Positions 1-13,700 of a DNA stretch of 64,000 nucleotides are shown here, piece after piece (positions within the stretch are counted from its first letter, which is position 1; the number at the start of each line of letters is the position of its first letter). A program made the translations under genes and the position numbers. The stretch spans positions 16,669,117 to 16,733,116 of the forward strand of contig CM042090.1 in NCBI GenBank assembly GCA_023512835.1, in the 5' to 3' direction. The notes beneath the pieces are model-generated. The model had not been told where the DNA came from and did not search any database. It worked only from the letters and a program-made list of their open reading frames with translations. Origin of the DNA: Taxillus chinensis. Lineage: Eukaryota > Streptophyta > Magnoliopsida > Santalales > Loranthaceae.

Positions 1-2340
1 CGAGATTTCCTAGATGGAGAAGAATCGTGAGATTTTCGTACCAGGGCTGGATGTTATATTAGAACCCTCCAATATCATGACAGATCAGATGATGTCTCGG
101 TGAGACTTCAAACCATGTTCACCAGTCCCTTAACAGTTCTCATAGGGTTAGACAACTTTTTAAAGTAAATCTAGTAACCTATTGACCTTTGTACCCTTCA
201 TATAAAAGTTGCAATGGACATACATCAACTTACACATCCTCAGACAAGGGTGTTGTAGAAAAGAATGCCTTGTATATCTGCTGAGTTACTGGTTTCAGTT
301 AGGTCTAGATCATACTTCCGTTACGATCAGGATACTTCCTGAGAAAGTATTTTAAACCCCAAAGTCTTTTATCTCAAACTCCTTTGTTAAATACAATGAG
401 GTTGTTTTTATTCATTTATCTTATTTCTTATAACAATTATGTTATCAACATAAACAAGTAAGGTAATATTATTACCACCTCTTTTATAAAATAAAGTATG
501 ATTTGCTCAAACTTTGCTTGAAAGCATATCTTTGCATTGAATGGCTTAATCGATCAAACCAAGCTTTTGGTGACTGTTTCAAACAAAGATAGATAGTCAA
601 TATTTTGATGTTTGACTTTTAACAAAGTTTGTAGTCAAAACACAGATTTTGAGTATAGTTTGTGGCCCATGTTGTTCCATGTAGACAGATTTGGCTAAAA
701 TTTTAGAGAGTCTACATCTGATGTTCTAATGCCTTCTTTGACCTTTATACCTTTGCTTTGTTGGGTGTAAGACCTGAAGGAGTATTCATATATACCTCTT
801 CTATCAAATTAACATGAAAAATGAAATTCTTCATATCAAACTGATATAATGGCCAGTCTAAGTAGCTGCGAGAGAAAAAATAATTCTAACAGTACTCATT
901 TAGTCATATGAGCAAAGGTTTCTTGATAGCCGATCCCATACATTTAAGTGTATCATTTGGTGACTAATCTAGCTTTGTATTTTTCACCCATTTTATCTGG
1001 CTTATACTTCACTGTAAATATTCATTTGTATCTCATTGTCTTCTTATCTAGGTGTAATTTAACTTTTTATTCCCTTTATCATAGTAGAATTTCATTTGAA
1101 ATTTTCAAAAGCTTCTTGAAGATGACTAAGAATAGACACAGAAACAACTAAATAACAAAAACAAGATAAAATTTAGATAGATGATAATAAGAGATAGGAT
1201 AAACAACATTAGAAGATAATTTTAAAAACCCCAATCTATTAGGTTCTTTATGGTCACAAAGAGAATACTTCTAGCCTGCATGATTGTCGAAACGTGTAGG
1301 GTTAGAATCTAAGGTATCATTCAAATGGGGAGCTATAAGTGAAGAGACAAGTACCTCAGTAGGAAATTGTATCATATGGTCAATCCCAGAAGAATCTTCC
1401 AATGACATGGTAGTATTATTGAGAAGAGGATCAAAGTTGAGAGTAACATTCCGTCTTGTGTAATATTTATCAAATACCCAAAGCTGGCCTCTCATTATTA
1501 CTTAATTTAACTACTACAGGATTAGGATTAGAAGCAATGAATGATTCTCCCTCACCTGAATTAAGATGATAATAGTCGAATTCTCCTTCTCCCATGAAAT
1601 CCAGACCTTATTTTCATCCAATCATATTTGTTCCTCTTACTTACTACAAAATTCCCCTCCAAGAGGGACATTAGAGATATCTCTTGAAAAATAAGATACC
1701 TTCTCACAAAATTGAACATCTATAGATACAATATTTACTCGTAGGAGAATAGAAACATTTATAGCCCTTTTGAGAATTAGAGTAATCTAAAAACACATTT
1801 GAGAGCATGAGTCAAGTTTATCTCGATAGAGTTGGTGTACACGAACATAGCTCACACAACCAAAATCCTTAGGGCAAATGTTAAGAGTTGAAGGGATTTC
1901 ATGGAAGTGTAATAACATCCTAAGGGGGTTTGATAGTTAATAACACAAGCAGACATTCGATTGATAAGATAGACAATAGTCATGATGGTATCTACCCAAA
2001 AATATTTAGGAAATTTCATGGTAAAGCATAAAGCTCGAGCCATCTCAAGGAAAGTTGATTTTGGTGTTCTGCTATGCCCATACTATTGTGGTATGTGAAC
2101 ACATGTTATCTGATAGAGGATGCTATAATGTTTAAAGTAATTGGCTAAAGGTTGATTCACAAACTCACGATTGTTGTTAGAATAAAACACTTGAATTGGG
2201 ATATGAAACTTTGTGACAATTATGTGATAGAATTGATAAATGATATGGATAACATTATTTTTAGATTTCATCAAATATATTCTATTTACCATAGTACAAT
2301 AATCAATAAAAAACACAAAATACCTATCCCGAAGTAGGAG
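1..2340 (-). mobile_element. Ty1/Copia polyprotein relic (Copia-1)
   Basis: Read on the minus strand, broken frames show Copia integrase and reverse transcriptase in the normal order. Integrase core is at 2316-2083 (FIDYCT..., NREFVNQPLANYF) and 2043-1852 (ARALCFTMKFPKYFW, YLINRM). Reverse transcriptase pieces follow at about 1150-300, including LAAT and a LLVYVDN box near 500. Many stops and frameshifts mean it is dead. The 3' LTR would lie upstream of position 1. It sits in the intron before the first visible exon of the ArfGAP gene and resembles Copia-3 at 10460-12795. Confidence 0.8.
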
Positions 2341-3309
2341 TAGAAAAAGGACTCCAAAACATCAGTATGGATAGAAGAAAAAAGTAGGAACGAGAGAAAA
2401 CAACCATTCCAATTGCGCCAGAAAGATCGTGACTCCCTCTCAGAACGAGTGGACCTCGAACTGGGCAAGATGAAGGCTAGCTATCTTTGTCAGACCAGAG
2501 CTCAGCCAGGACACAATGACCTGATTGAGCAAGATGGCACTGAACCACGTTCGGCTACGCTCCACAATGCAAACCGACTGGCCGAGAATCTTTATTTCGA
2601 AAGTCTTGGATTCAAAGTGGATGATGCGCGAGGAAGCCGTGACTCCGTCGCGAGCATGCTGATGAGGCGAGAGAGGAGATCTGGCAACCTTAGCAAGTTG
2701 ACTCGAGCCACCATCGCAATGGACCACTGTGATTGCTGGGTCACCATCAAATTGCCTGTTATCGCATGCGTGTTGCACATATAACATCTTTTAAAGACAC
2801 TTTATGTTAGCGCGTGACTCCTTTTGCAATGTGGTTTCTGGGATCGTTGGCGTCAGACAGGAGGTGACCCGCAGCATTGGCGTTGGCATGATTATCACCT
2901 TGTCCATTCGGGTGACGCTCAGTGTTGGGGATCATGGCAAATGGTCAGTGGTCGACACGTGTGTGGTTTTAGGGCAGAGAGTTTATAATTGATAATAATC
3001 AAAATAGTATACATAATTCGTCATATGCAAAGCTTACTTTATAGGCTGAGACAGAAGTTAGGAATTGAAAATTTATTATAATTAGGAAATTAAAGTAAAA
3101 TATACTAAATTAACCTTAATACAAAATACAAATTAAGTAAAGAAAACTAAGGTAAAAGAATCTGCATTTCATTAATTTATAATATGTACATGCTTGCCTG
3201 CTTGGAAAATTTTCTACTCTAGATTCCCTGGCCTTTACATTGAGTAAAGTAATTGAATTTTGTAATTAGCTTGCCTTACACATGCAGTTATTTTTTCCTA
3301 TGTTCCTAT
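2341..3309. other. Intronic stretch, unassigned; GC-richer patch 2410-2990
   Basis: The patch at about 2410-2990 is clearly less AT-rich than its surroundings and is open for 115-123 codons on both strands. Neither translation resembles a family I know. It lies where the 5' (gag) part of Copia-1 would be expected, so a diverged gag region is the simplest guess. From 2990 to 3300 I see only AT-rich sequence. Confidence 0.35.
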
Positions 3310-4372
3310 CATAGTTGTGAAAAGCGCGCAAGGTGTGCCTAGGTGCAAGGTGCACGCAGGCGTAGAGCTGGGGCATCGTTTCATTCTAGGCAAGGCAAGA
3401 TCCAAAAAGCCCACAAAAGCTCGCATTTGAGGCTTGTTTCCCAGGCGCATGGCACAAAAAACTATGCCTGAGGCTGTCTTCCCAGCCATACCTGCATCAC
3501 ATTTCTTTTGCAACTTAGGGTTTAACAAAATTAACACTTGTTTGTCTGTCCTCGCTTTATTGACGAAATTGATGAACATCATCAACTCTTGTTGATTTCC
3601 TTTCTCTATGGTCTGTCTGTTGGATTCTCTCCTCCTCCCCAACAACTCTCTCCTGCTCTAGTCCTCCCGACGACTTCTGTCACCATTGCTGCTGCTGTCT
3701 CCCTCCCCAGCGAATGTAGGACACTGCTCGCCACTCTTTCTCTGTCTGTTGGTTGCTGCTCATGCCCTTGCTCTCCCTCTCCAGCAGCAATTGAGCCTCG
3801 GTAGAAACAGCCTACGCTATATCTCCCCTCTCCTCTCTCACGAATGTCCCTCCTGATCTTTGTGCAAAAGGAAAGATCAGCCGGTTGCTGTTTCTATGAT
3901 GAAGAGGAATGATTTTAGATAAGATCCAGGATTTTTTTACTGAATTTTTCCAAATTTTTTTAGTTAGACTGCCATTTGTTCTTTTAATTGTTAGATGGCC
4001 ATGTTTATCTTTTTATTGCTTTGAAAAAATTTATTTGTGCTTTTTGTTAGACATTTTTCATTCATCTACGCCCTAGTGTCCACTCACCCTTCCCTTGCCG
4101 TACATCCCATTTATGATAAATAACTAATGTCAATACAACAATTTGAATTTTAGTTGAATTGAAGTAAGCGTTGCATTTTTGGTGTCTTCAATTTAGTTTT
4201 TTAATGTTTTGATTTTGCTTGAAATATTTTAAACATCATAATTTGCTTTATTGGCAGCTAATCAAGTATTTTAAAATTATTTTTTATAAAATATGCGCCC
4301 GCCTTTTTCTCGTGCCCGCACTTTATTCTGCACTTTGTGCCTAGAGTAAGCCTTGAGGCTTTAATAACTACG
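3310..4372. mobile_element. Non-autonomous hAT-like TIR element, 1063 bp
   Basis: The ends form imperfect terminal inverted repeats of about 45 bp: CATAGTTGTGAAAAGC at the left against CGTAGTTATTAAAGCC read inward from the right, followed in both by AAGG, CTAGG and AAAGTGCA/AAGGTGCA blocks. The flanks are an 8-bp target duplication with one mismatch (GTTCCTAT at 3302-3309, ATTCCTAT at 4373-4380), the length typical of hAT elements. No transposase is visible; the open frames inside (115 aa minus, 88 aa plus) match nothing I know. It lies in the first intron within the window. Confidence 0.65.
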
Positions 4373-4725
4373 ATTCCTATAAAGCCTTTGGCTGGCCTTT
4401 AATTTCTCTGTCCCAATGTTTTCTTTTTGTGTTGAATGCGTAATACCCTGCTCAGTAATCTTGTCCCATAAAAAAAATGCAACAGTCCAAGGGTAAGTTT
4501 GGCTAAGCTTTTTAAAAGAGCTTACTAAGGAAAAGAGCTGACCCAAATTAAGTAGCCGTTTAGCTCTGGCTGTCAGTAGGAGCGTTGTGATTTTTAAGCA
4601 CTTCTATCAATGATTTTTTTATCTTCTTTCAGTTTTAAATTTTTTTTCCTGTATTCACATTCAGGCATTCATGGCAATGGGCTGCTTCTTTGTCTGATAA
4701 ACTTTCCTACTGGTCTTTATTTCAG

Positions 4726-7700
4726 GTTGAGCACATGTTAAATGACAGATTGTTACAATTTGTCAATATTGATTTGCACGATGTTAAGGTACTGTATATA
4801 TTTACTTACCATGTTTTGCCTTTTTTACTTGACTTCTCTGCTCTTATGTTATTTTGTTGTGTTTTCTTAACTTGGACACCTATCTAGTACAATCCACATA
4901 GTTGATAATTATGCTGAACCTTGACCTGTTGCTTCCTTAAAGTATGATTTACTTTATTAGTATGATGCTTTGCCCATATATATGTTTGAGATCTACCTCA
5001 TAAATGCATCATTTTTGTTTCCAAAAGTAAGGATGACGTTAATACTTTTTATTACAAGTAATAGTTTTTATTACAAGTATTCTTGTCCTGATGTAGGAAG
5101 CACGAAGGCGTTTTGATAAAGCTAGCGTTCTATATGATCAGGTACAATCACATAGAACGTTACTATGTATATTCAGAAAAAAAAAAAACTAACATGCTTC
5201 AAACGATATGAACAAGGTCAAAGTTAGTTCCTTTCTTTTTTATCATTTGTTCTTTATTTATTTTTTTCTTTGAATTATTATGATAAGATATATGTAAAGT
5301 GAGGTTTGAGGGGCCACAAAAACATGCTAGTATCATAAAATCCCTAAATCTGTATATGATCTGAAAATCAGTGTAGTAGCAGAATGTGCTGCTTATTTTC
5401 TAAGGTTTGAGAGCTTACATTTCAATCCTTCCCCCCTCCCATCCCCATTCAGTATTTTAACTCCCAGAAGCCAACCCTGCTTTGTTGCTTGGAAGGGAGC
5501 AATCTTCTTTACATGGCTATTGAACTCGAGGTTCACTTCCTTAGGATCATAAGGATTCAGATCCCACCAAAGTCTGTGGACTGATCTATTTTTGTTTCTA
5601 AAAGAATTGCAATGGATCTGTTGGCGCATATAAGATTTACAGAAACATGATTAGGCACCCAGTGATAGTCTTAGAGTGAGTTTAGTGTATTTTTTATTTT
5701 TAAATTTTTGATGGACGCAATTGTTTTTGAGTTTGAAATAGTGTCCTAAGTTGATATTATGTTCTATTATTTATAGGAAAGATTTACTTGTGTGGCTTTT
5801 ATGGGATTGATGACCATTTGGATAACCTTCAATGAAAGTTGACTTAAACCTACCACAATTCTTGCTTTTTTGACTAGAGGTGTTCAAGGAAAATTGAAGA
5901 CATGAAAGGTCCAAATTAAATAATTTGGTTTGTGTTTCGGCTTGAGGATTGATACAAACTAATGAGAATAATATTATTTCATTAAGATTTTTTCATACAA
6001 TATATGTCTAGATATACATACAAAAAGGAAAAACTATCTATGGTAATATAGATATTAGAGTATCAAATTTAATTATACTGCATCCCATAATATCCACTAA
6101 TTATACAATATTATTCTAGTAATACTCCCTCTAAAGTTGGAGCATAGATATTAATCATGCTCAATTTGTTAGAAAGATAATCAACTCAAATTCCGGTGAA
6201 AATATCCCTGATTGTTCTTGTGGATAAAATAGCAATTAATTTTAATATGCTTGGTTATCTCATGAAACACAGTAGTAGAGTCAATATAAAGTGCAACCCG
6301 ATTATCATATCATAATTTAGCTAGTGTGAAAGATTTAAGACCAACTTCATTTAAAAGATGAAATAGCTACATTATCTCACACGCAGATTGTGTCATGGCC
6401 CTATATTTTGATTCAGCACTATATCGTGACATAACATTCTTTTTCTTACTCTCGCACGAGACCAAATTTCCTCCAACAAAGACACAATAACCTGTTGTGG
6501 ATCTTCTATCCACCATGTAACTTGCTTAATCTGCATATTAGAAACATTTAATCTAACTGTGTCCATGATTTGTATATAGGAGACCACATCCAGATGCTCC
6601 TTTTAAGTAACAAAATCTGTTCCAATGCTATTCAATGATGAACTCTCGGGGATATCATGAATTGACTAACAATAATAGACAATATTTGAACAAATGGTAA
6701 GATAATTTAACTTTCCAACCAACAACAAATGGTTTCCGATCTCCTGTAAGATGCATGTTTGGAATCCTTGGAGCATTATAAGGCTTTGCTTCTAATTTTC
6801 CGGTCTTAGTTAATAAATAAAGGACATATTTCCTTTGAGAGAGAAAGATACCTTGTTTACTCCTTGTAGCTTTAGCACTTGAAAAATATTTGAGCATTCC
6901 CAAGTCTTTCATGTGAAATTAAGTATGAAGAAAAAACTTTAGAGATGAAATGCCCAAAGTATCAATACAGGCAATAACAATACCATTCATATACACCACT
7001 AAAAGGATAAGACCACCGTTTGATTGCTTGTAGAACATTGAATGGTTAGCGTTGTTCTTAATCATATCCCATGTTTCTATAGTCAAATTAAATTTGTCAA
7101 ACCAAGCATAAGGACTGTTTCAAACTATACAAAGATTTTCGAAGACGACAAACATGCCCAGGACGAAAAGTAGGGTCTGATTTCCATGAAAGTAACATCA
7201 ATTGAGATAAGATATTTGTTAAAACTCAAATAATAACATCGATTACCTTTTTTGAATAGCTTAGAAAAATACACGGACTTTGGATTTAATTTGGTAACAT
7301 GCGGGCAAACATTAGCGCAAAAACAATATTTGGGTATATTCTTTGGCATTATCATTGCGTAAACAATGAACAAAAATATTAAATTGAGTTTTGATTTCAG
7401 CGCAAAAAGTACAAACAATAGAGAATAGTTCAGAATAACTTTTCATTAAACACGACCAAGTGACCCGAGAATAGTTATCCACAAAGGTAAGAAAATATTT
7501 AAACTTGGGTTTAGACATAATAGGTTAGGACCCCAAACATCGGGATCAACTAATTCAAAAGGAACACACACATTTATTGATTCTTGCTTGGACTCGAACG
7601 ATAGTGATACTGTTTTGCATACTAACACAACTCATAATTTAAGGAAGACACGACTGGAATGGAAGTGACGGATGATCCAACTTACAATGCTACTTGAAGG

Positions 7701-10700
7701 GAGATGTAACGCCAGAGCAAGTAACAACTGAAGTAGTGGGGTATTAAGAGTGTAGAGGTCCTCAGATTCATGTTCTTCTTTACCAATAACCCTTTTTGTC
7801 GTAAGATCCTGAAATAAGCAATGATCAGGACAAAAAGTGATTCAACAATTAAGATGAGGAGTAAGCTAGCTTATTGAAATTAAATTAAGAAAGAGATTAG
7901 GTAAATATAAGATAGATGACAAAGGTAGGAGAGGGGTTAATGTAATGGTATCAGACCCACAAACACAAGATGATGACCCATCAACTAAGGTAACAATAGA
8001 TTGAGAAGTGTGAGACTAGAAATTAGAAAATAGACTAAAATTACTTGTCATACGATCTGTGACACTAGAATCAATGATTCATTTGTAAGATAAAGAAAGA
8101 AGGCACTTATGTGGAGTACTTGAATTAGCAAAATTAGTAGCATGAGAAGATGAAAGCTTTAGTAATTCTTGATATTGGGAAAACTTGGAAAATTTATCTG
8201 CAAAGATATGAGCCGATTTTGCTGAAGTATTAGCAGGAGCTTTTTGATTTTTGTATTGATGCTTGTGACATTTATGGTTCATCTGTCAAATGATCATCTT
8301 TATCAATACTCCGAAGATAAAGGCAAACCATTTTATTCTAATCCTTATAATTGAAGCCGTTTAACTTATGGTTCATGATTTTAGACATTAGATGCATCAT
8401 ATTCAACACAAATGATGAGTTTGCATTTGTAACTCCAAGATTGAAATAGAGGAAATCACAGAAAGGAATGTTACCCCACAACACACACAAGAGGCAGAGT
8501 CGATCACGAATAGAATGAGGATGGTCCAAGATTGACTGTGAATATATTAGAGACAGTTGATCAAAGACGAGGGGGCAAAGTCCTGATGGGAGCAGTAGAA
8601 GTCGATCGACAGAGATGTCATCGATTTGGGTTGAGATGTTGAAGTCGTTGGGTGATCAACGACACAAAGTAGCGATTGTTGAGATGTTGAGGTCGTTAGA
8701 ATCGATGTCGTCAAAGTTGGACTTGTCGAGGTCGGTGTCAAACGGAGATGTCAAGGCTGACATTAGGCTGAGGTCGAGGTTGGCGTCAGGTGGAGTGTTG
8801 ATAGAAAAGGAGGAAGACGACAACGGATGACAGACACAATAAGTTTTTTTTTTTTTTTTTGACATTGCTTTGATATCATGATGTAAACGGAAATAATATT
8901 ATTTTATTAAGATTTTTTCATACAATACATGCCTAGATATATATAAAAAAAGAAAAAGTTATCTATGGTAATATAAATATTAGGATATCAAACCTAATTA
9001 TATCATATTTTATAATATGATTGGTTGAACTACTTGAACTCCCAATGTATTAATAAAGTTAATATTTAATAATACTAATATTAACATGTGATACTATATT
9101 TAGTAATTTAATCACCTAGTCCCTACCTCTCCCTCCTTAGTCCTCTCTTTTTCTTGTCCTATGATATACTTGAACTAACATGGTATGACACTATTGGTGG
9201 TACATCATGTGAAGCTATTGCATTTTTGACTAAAATCTATCATTTTGTGGCTGAATTGATTTATAATCAATCACAAACTAACACGAATATTCCCTGAGAT
9301 CTGGATTCAAAAATTCATTTGGACCAACTTCATTCAGTGGGTTTTGGATTTATTAGTTATAAATCCAATTCCTTCTCTGGAAAAAAAACCTAATTCCTTC
9401 TGTTCAGAAAATTCCCCACCTTATTGTCGCAACCCTAATTTTTCTGAATAGCTTCTTAGATGGCTAATAGATACTTATAATGATGCTTTATTTAGTGTTG
9501 TTTTGATAGCTTATGTTTTCTATCTTCCACACTGCAGGCTCGTGAGAAGTTTCTGTCTCTTAGAAAAGGCACAAAGTCTGATGTGGCTACTGTTCTTGAA
9601 GAGGTCTCTCTCTCTCACACACATTAATGTGTCAGACTGTTTTAATGTTAGTTAAAAAGTCAACATGTTAATCTTTATTCCTCTAATTCTAATAGTGAGT
9701 TTATCTCAGGATCTTCACAATGCAAGGTCAGCATTTGAACAAGCCCGGTTTTACCTGGTAGTTAGTTTTCCTGCTTATATTTACATCACAGACATTATGC
9801 TTATTTCATTGCAATTTGGATTTAACTTTTATGGTAAATGTCACGTTTGCACCTTATGTCTAGATAACCATTCTTTCTAATGTTGAGGCCAAAAAAAGAT
9901 TTGAATTTTTGGAAGCAGTTAGTGGGACAATGGATGCACATCTTCGTTACTTCAAACAGGTAATTCCCGTGTGAACGCTCTTTGGCTTTTTCAGCTAGCT
10001 TCATGACATGTAACTTGTAAGCTTTTGCTGACCCTATGTTCATGCAGGGATATGAGCTGTTACATCAAATGGAGCCTTACATCAATCAGGTTTCTAGTTA
10101 ATTTTATTTCCCTTATGAAGCACTATACAGGATGGTTTCTAATATTAGAATATTTATCTTCTATGAAATTTTTTTTTTATAGATAAAAACTTTATTAAAA
10201 ACAAGGAAAAGAGAACAAACATTCAACAAAGAAACAATCAGCTCGAAAACAACAAAAATCTATAAGTTCAAGCACATAAGAATCTATAACACATAGTGAC
10301 TGACATCCAATCATGAAGAGGACCAAACAAATGAGACTTAAGTGTGTCCACACCAATTTCACGCTTTTTGAAAATTCGCGAGTTCTTCTCATGCCAAATA
10401 CAGCAGAAAAGACAAAGAGGAATTGCTTGCCAGATCATAGAGTGCTGATCCGCTAGAATGAGTTAGATCAAAAATTTTACTAACCTTTGATATCTCTCCT
10501 TGTTCGTTAGAAGTTGATCAGGATAGATAGTGGGACCATGATTCACTTCAATTGGAACATCTGCAGGTTCACAAGCCAAGTTATTAATTTCAGTCAGGAC
10601 ACCTAAAATATATTTTGGTTGAGAGAGAAAAATTACTTGCCTTGATTGGTATATTTCAATGTCTAGGAAGTATTTTAGAGTTTTCAAATCCTTCATCTTA

Positions 10701-13700
10701 AACTTTTCTGTTAAATGACACTGAAGTTTTTCTATTTCACTTATGTTATTACCTATAAGAATAGAGTGTGATCAACCAAAGCTTGCTTGAAACCATATAT
10801 CTACATTGGTAACTCAATCGACCAAACCAAGCTCTTAGTAATTGTTTCAAATCATATAATGCTATTTTCAGTTTGTACACCTTAGCTTCTTTTGGTATAA
10901 AATTCAGAGGTTTTATATATACCTCTTCCATCAAATTACCATGAAAAAATATTCTTCACATTAAACTGTTGTAACTCTAACAGTATTCATTTTGGCCACA
11001 GGAGCAATCGTTTCTTGATAGTTGATTCATATATTTGAGTCTGACCCTTAACAATTAATTTAGCCTTGTATCTTTCAAGAGTGTCATATGACTTGTACAT
11101 TATGATAAACATTTGACTCTTAACAACTAATCTGGTTTTGTATCTCTTAAAATTTTTATATGACTTGTACTTTACCGTAAACACTCATGTACATCCTATC
11201 CTCTTCTTATTCAGAGGTAACTCAACCATTTCCCAAGTGGAGTTTTTCTGAAGGATTTAATTTCCTCTATCATAACAGATTTCGATTTAGGATATCTAAG
11301 AAAAGACACAAACGACAACCAGAGAATAAAAGTTAGGTAAGACTTAAATATGCAATGATAATAGATGAAGTGAGAAATAGGATAAACAATATTAGAGAAG
11401 GGGATTTGAGAAAACCCAATCTATTAAGCATTTTACGGTCACGAAGAGGATATCTTCGACCTGCTGAATTAGAATTCAATGTATTATTTGCATTTAAAGA
11501 TATAAGTGAAGTAGTACCTCAGTAAGAATTTATGTCGTACCATTAATTGCCGTAGAATCTTCTGACGATATGGTAGTATTATTGAGTCAAGAGTAGCATG
11601 TGTCTGTCTTGTGTAATATTTTTCAATCACTCAAGGTGGCCTCTCATTTTCACTTGATTCATACTCTCCCTCATTGATAACAATCGAATTCTCATTCTTT
11701 CTTGAAATCCATACTCTTTTTTCATACTATTGTTCTATTTCCTTACTATGAAGCTTCCCCTAAAGAGGAACAAGGGATATGTTTTCAGGAAAATAAGATA
11801 CTTGCTTACAAAATTGAACATCTATAAACACATAGTCTTTACTCGTAGGACAATGAAAACATTTAACTCTTGAGATTTTGAGTAACCCAAAAACACACCT
11901 TTGTGAACACGAAATTAAGTTTATCCCTATGAAGTTGGTGTACATGAATATAACACAATCAAAAATTTTAAGGCAAATGTTGAAAGTTGAAGAGATATGG
12001 TGAAAGCATGATAACATTGTCAAGGGATTTTGATAGTCAATTACACAAGCAATCATTTAATTAATTAGGTAGACATAAGTTATAATAGCATTAACCTTGA
12101 AGTGTTTAGGGATATGCATAGTAAAACATAAGGCCTGTGCCACCTCAAGGTGATGTTGGTTTTTGCGTTCCGCGATGTCATTTTGTTGTAGTGTGTAGAC
12201 ATATATTACCCCCTCAAGTGTTGTTGGTAAAGAAAAGTAATTCCAATCACCTTTCGGATGGGATCCTTGAGTGATATGAGAAACATAAGAGTGATGACTC
12301 TCAGATAAAGCCACAAAATATGATTTCTTATTGTTTTTTTTCTCTCAGCTTGCTTGAGTTTATATAAATTTTGGTAGCCATGCTTCTTCTACTAGGTGTC
12401 TATTATATGTGTAGTACTATTGCAATGAGTGCAACAATGAGTGGAGAAACTAGTAGGAGGGGCTGGCTGAAACAAGCACTAAACTTTCAGAGCGATCCTC
12501 ATTACCCGTCTCTGCACTTCATGATGAACCAATGAATATACTTTCTTTAGGATAGGTAACAATGAGGTAGCCAAAATATGACTAATGGCGTGATCTAGGT
12601 TATGATCAACTGCTAGAAACATGTAAACTTAATCCTCAACTATACACTTCATGTAATTTTTAGAATCAACTGGACACTCCATGTTGTTGGATCGCCGATA
12701 ATCTAATTTCATGAATATAGAGTTTAGCTTATTGTAGTATTCTATGAATGGGTGATCAAAAGACTTCTTTATTAGTTCATATACCTTAAAAGGAATTAGA
12801 GCATTGACATTGGACTCACCAAATACTTTTTTAAATTATGCATACATGATTAAATATTAATCACATATGACTATAATTTTTTTTAAAATACTTATTTTAG
12901 CTAAAAACTTTAGCAAATTATGATTTTTAGAAAAATATTTAGTGAATTCAATGCTAATACTCTTATGGCTCGTTTGGTACGTGGGAATGAAATGGGAGGA
13001 AATGGAATCATTAAAGGAATAACATTGACATGGGAAATGGAATGGATTTGTTAATTATCTTTAATGCATTTGGTATACAAAAATAACCAAGGTAATATAC
13101 TAAGCAATTACTGAAGTACCCTTCATTTAAATTTATTAAATAAATTTTTTTATTAAACAAAATACTCTCTCTCATCACTGGATCTTGTCAAGGCGCCCGC
13201 CGGATCTAGACGGGGGAGAGGCGCGCAGGGGAGAGGCACGCAGAGGGGAGGGGGGGTTGCAGCGGTGGGGCGCAAGGGAGAGGTGACGGGGGGAGATCGA
13301 AGGTAACTCCTCTAAACTAATATAACAACATAAGATTACCCCCCATGTGAACTATAAGATTACCATGGTAATCTTATTATTTTCCTTATTTTCATACCAA
13401 ACGCGAGAAAGAAATGCAATTTGATTCCTTTCCCGTGTACCAAACATGCCATTAGAGACATCAAGGTAACTCCTCTAAACTAATATAACAACATCTCACA
13501 CTTTCTTAGCTATTCCACAGTATACAAAATATGATATTGGATTAAGATTCATAGAATTAATAAGTCATGACTTAACAAGTGCATTTTTTGCTTTCCTTTC
13601 ATCATAGTGTTAGTTGATTTGCAAGTGTACAAAATGTTACAAGTAATACAGTGGATAACTATGTCCGGTTATCGAACTCTATGAAAGGTGATGGAATAGA

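Larger units (their letters stand above)
5955..9020 (-). mobile_element. Degenerate Ty1/Copia retrotransposon with both LTRs (Copia-2)
   Basis: It lies in the intron between exons 2 and 3 of the ArfGAP gene. On the minus strand the order is 5' LTR (about 9020-8885), a decayed primer-binding site (TGATATCAAAGC near 8870-8880), a short gag start at 8865, a zinc-knuckle and protease region near 8280-8060, integrase at 7518-7312 ([14 protein letters not shown]), reverse transcriptase at 6912-6655 ([23 protein letters not shown]), RNase H near 6590-6390 (RRSTTGY-like), a purine tract near 6130, and the 3' LTR. At about 3.07 kb it is shorter than a complete Copia and has many stops. Confidence 0.82.

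Noticed and set aside
2413..2787. 123-codon plus and 115-codon minus open frames
   Set aside because: Neither shows a domain and both are open over the same GC-richer patch. I kept the patch as unassigned rather than as a gene.
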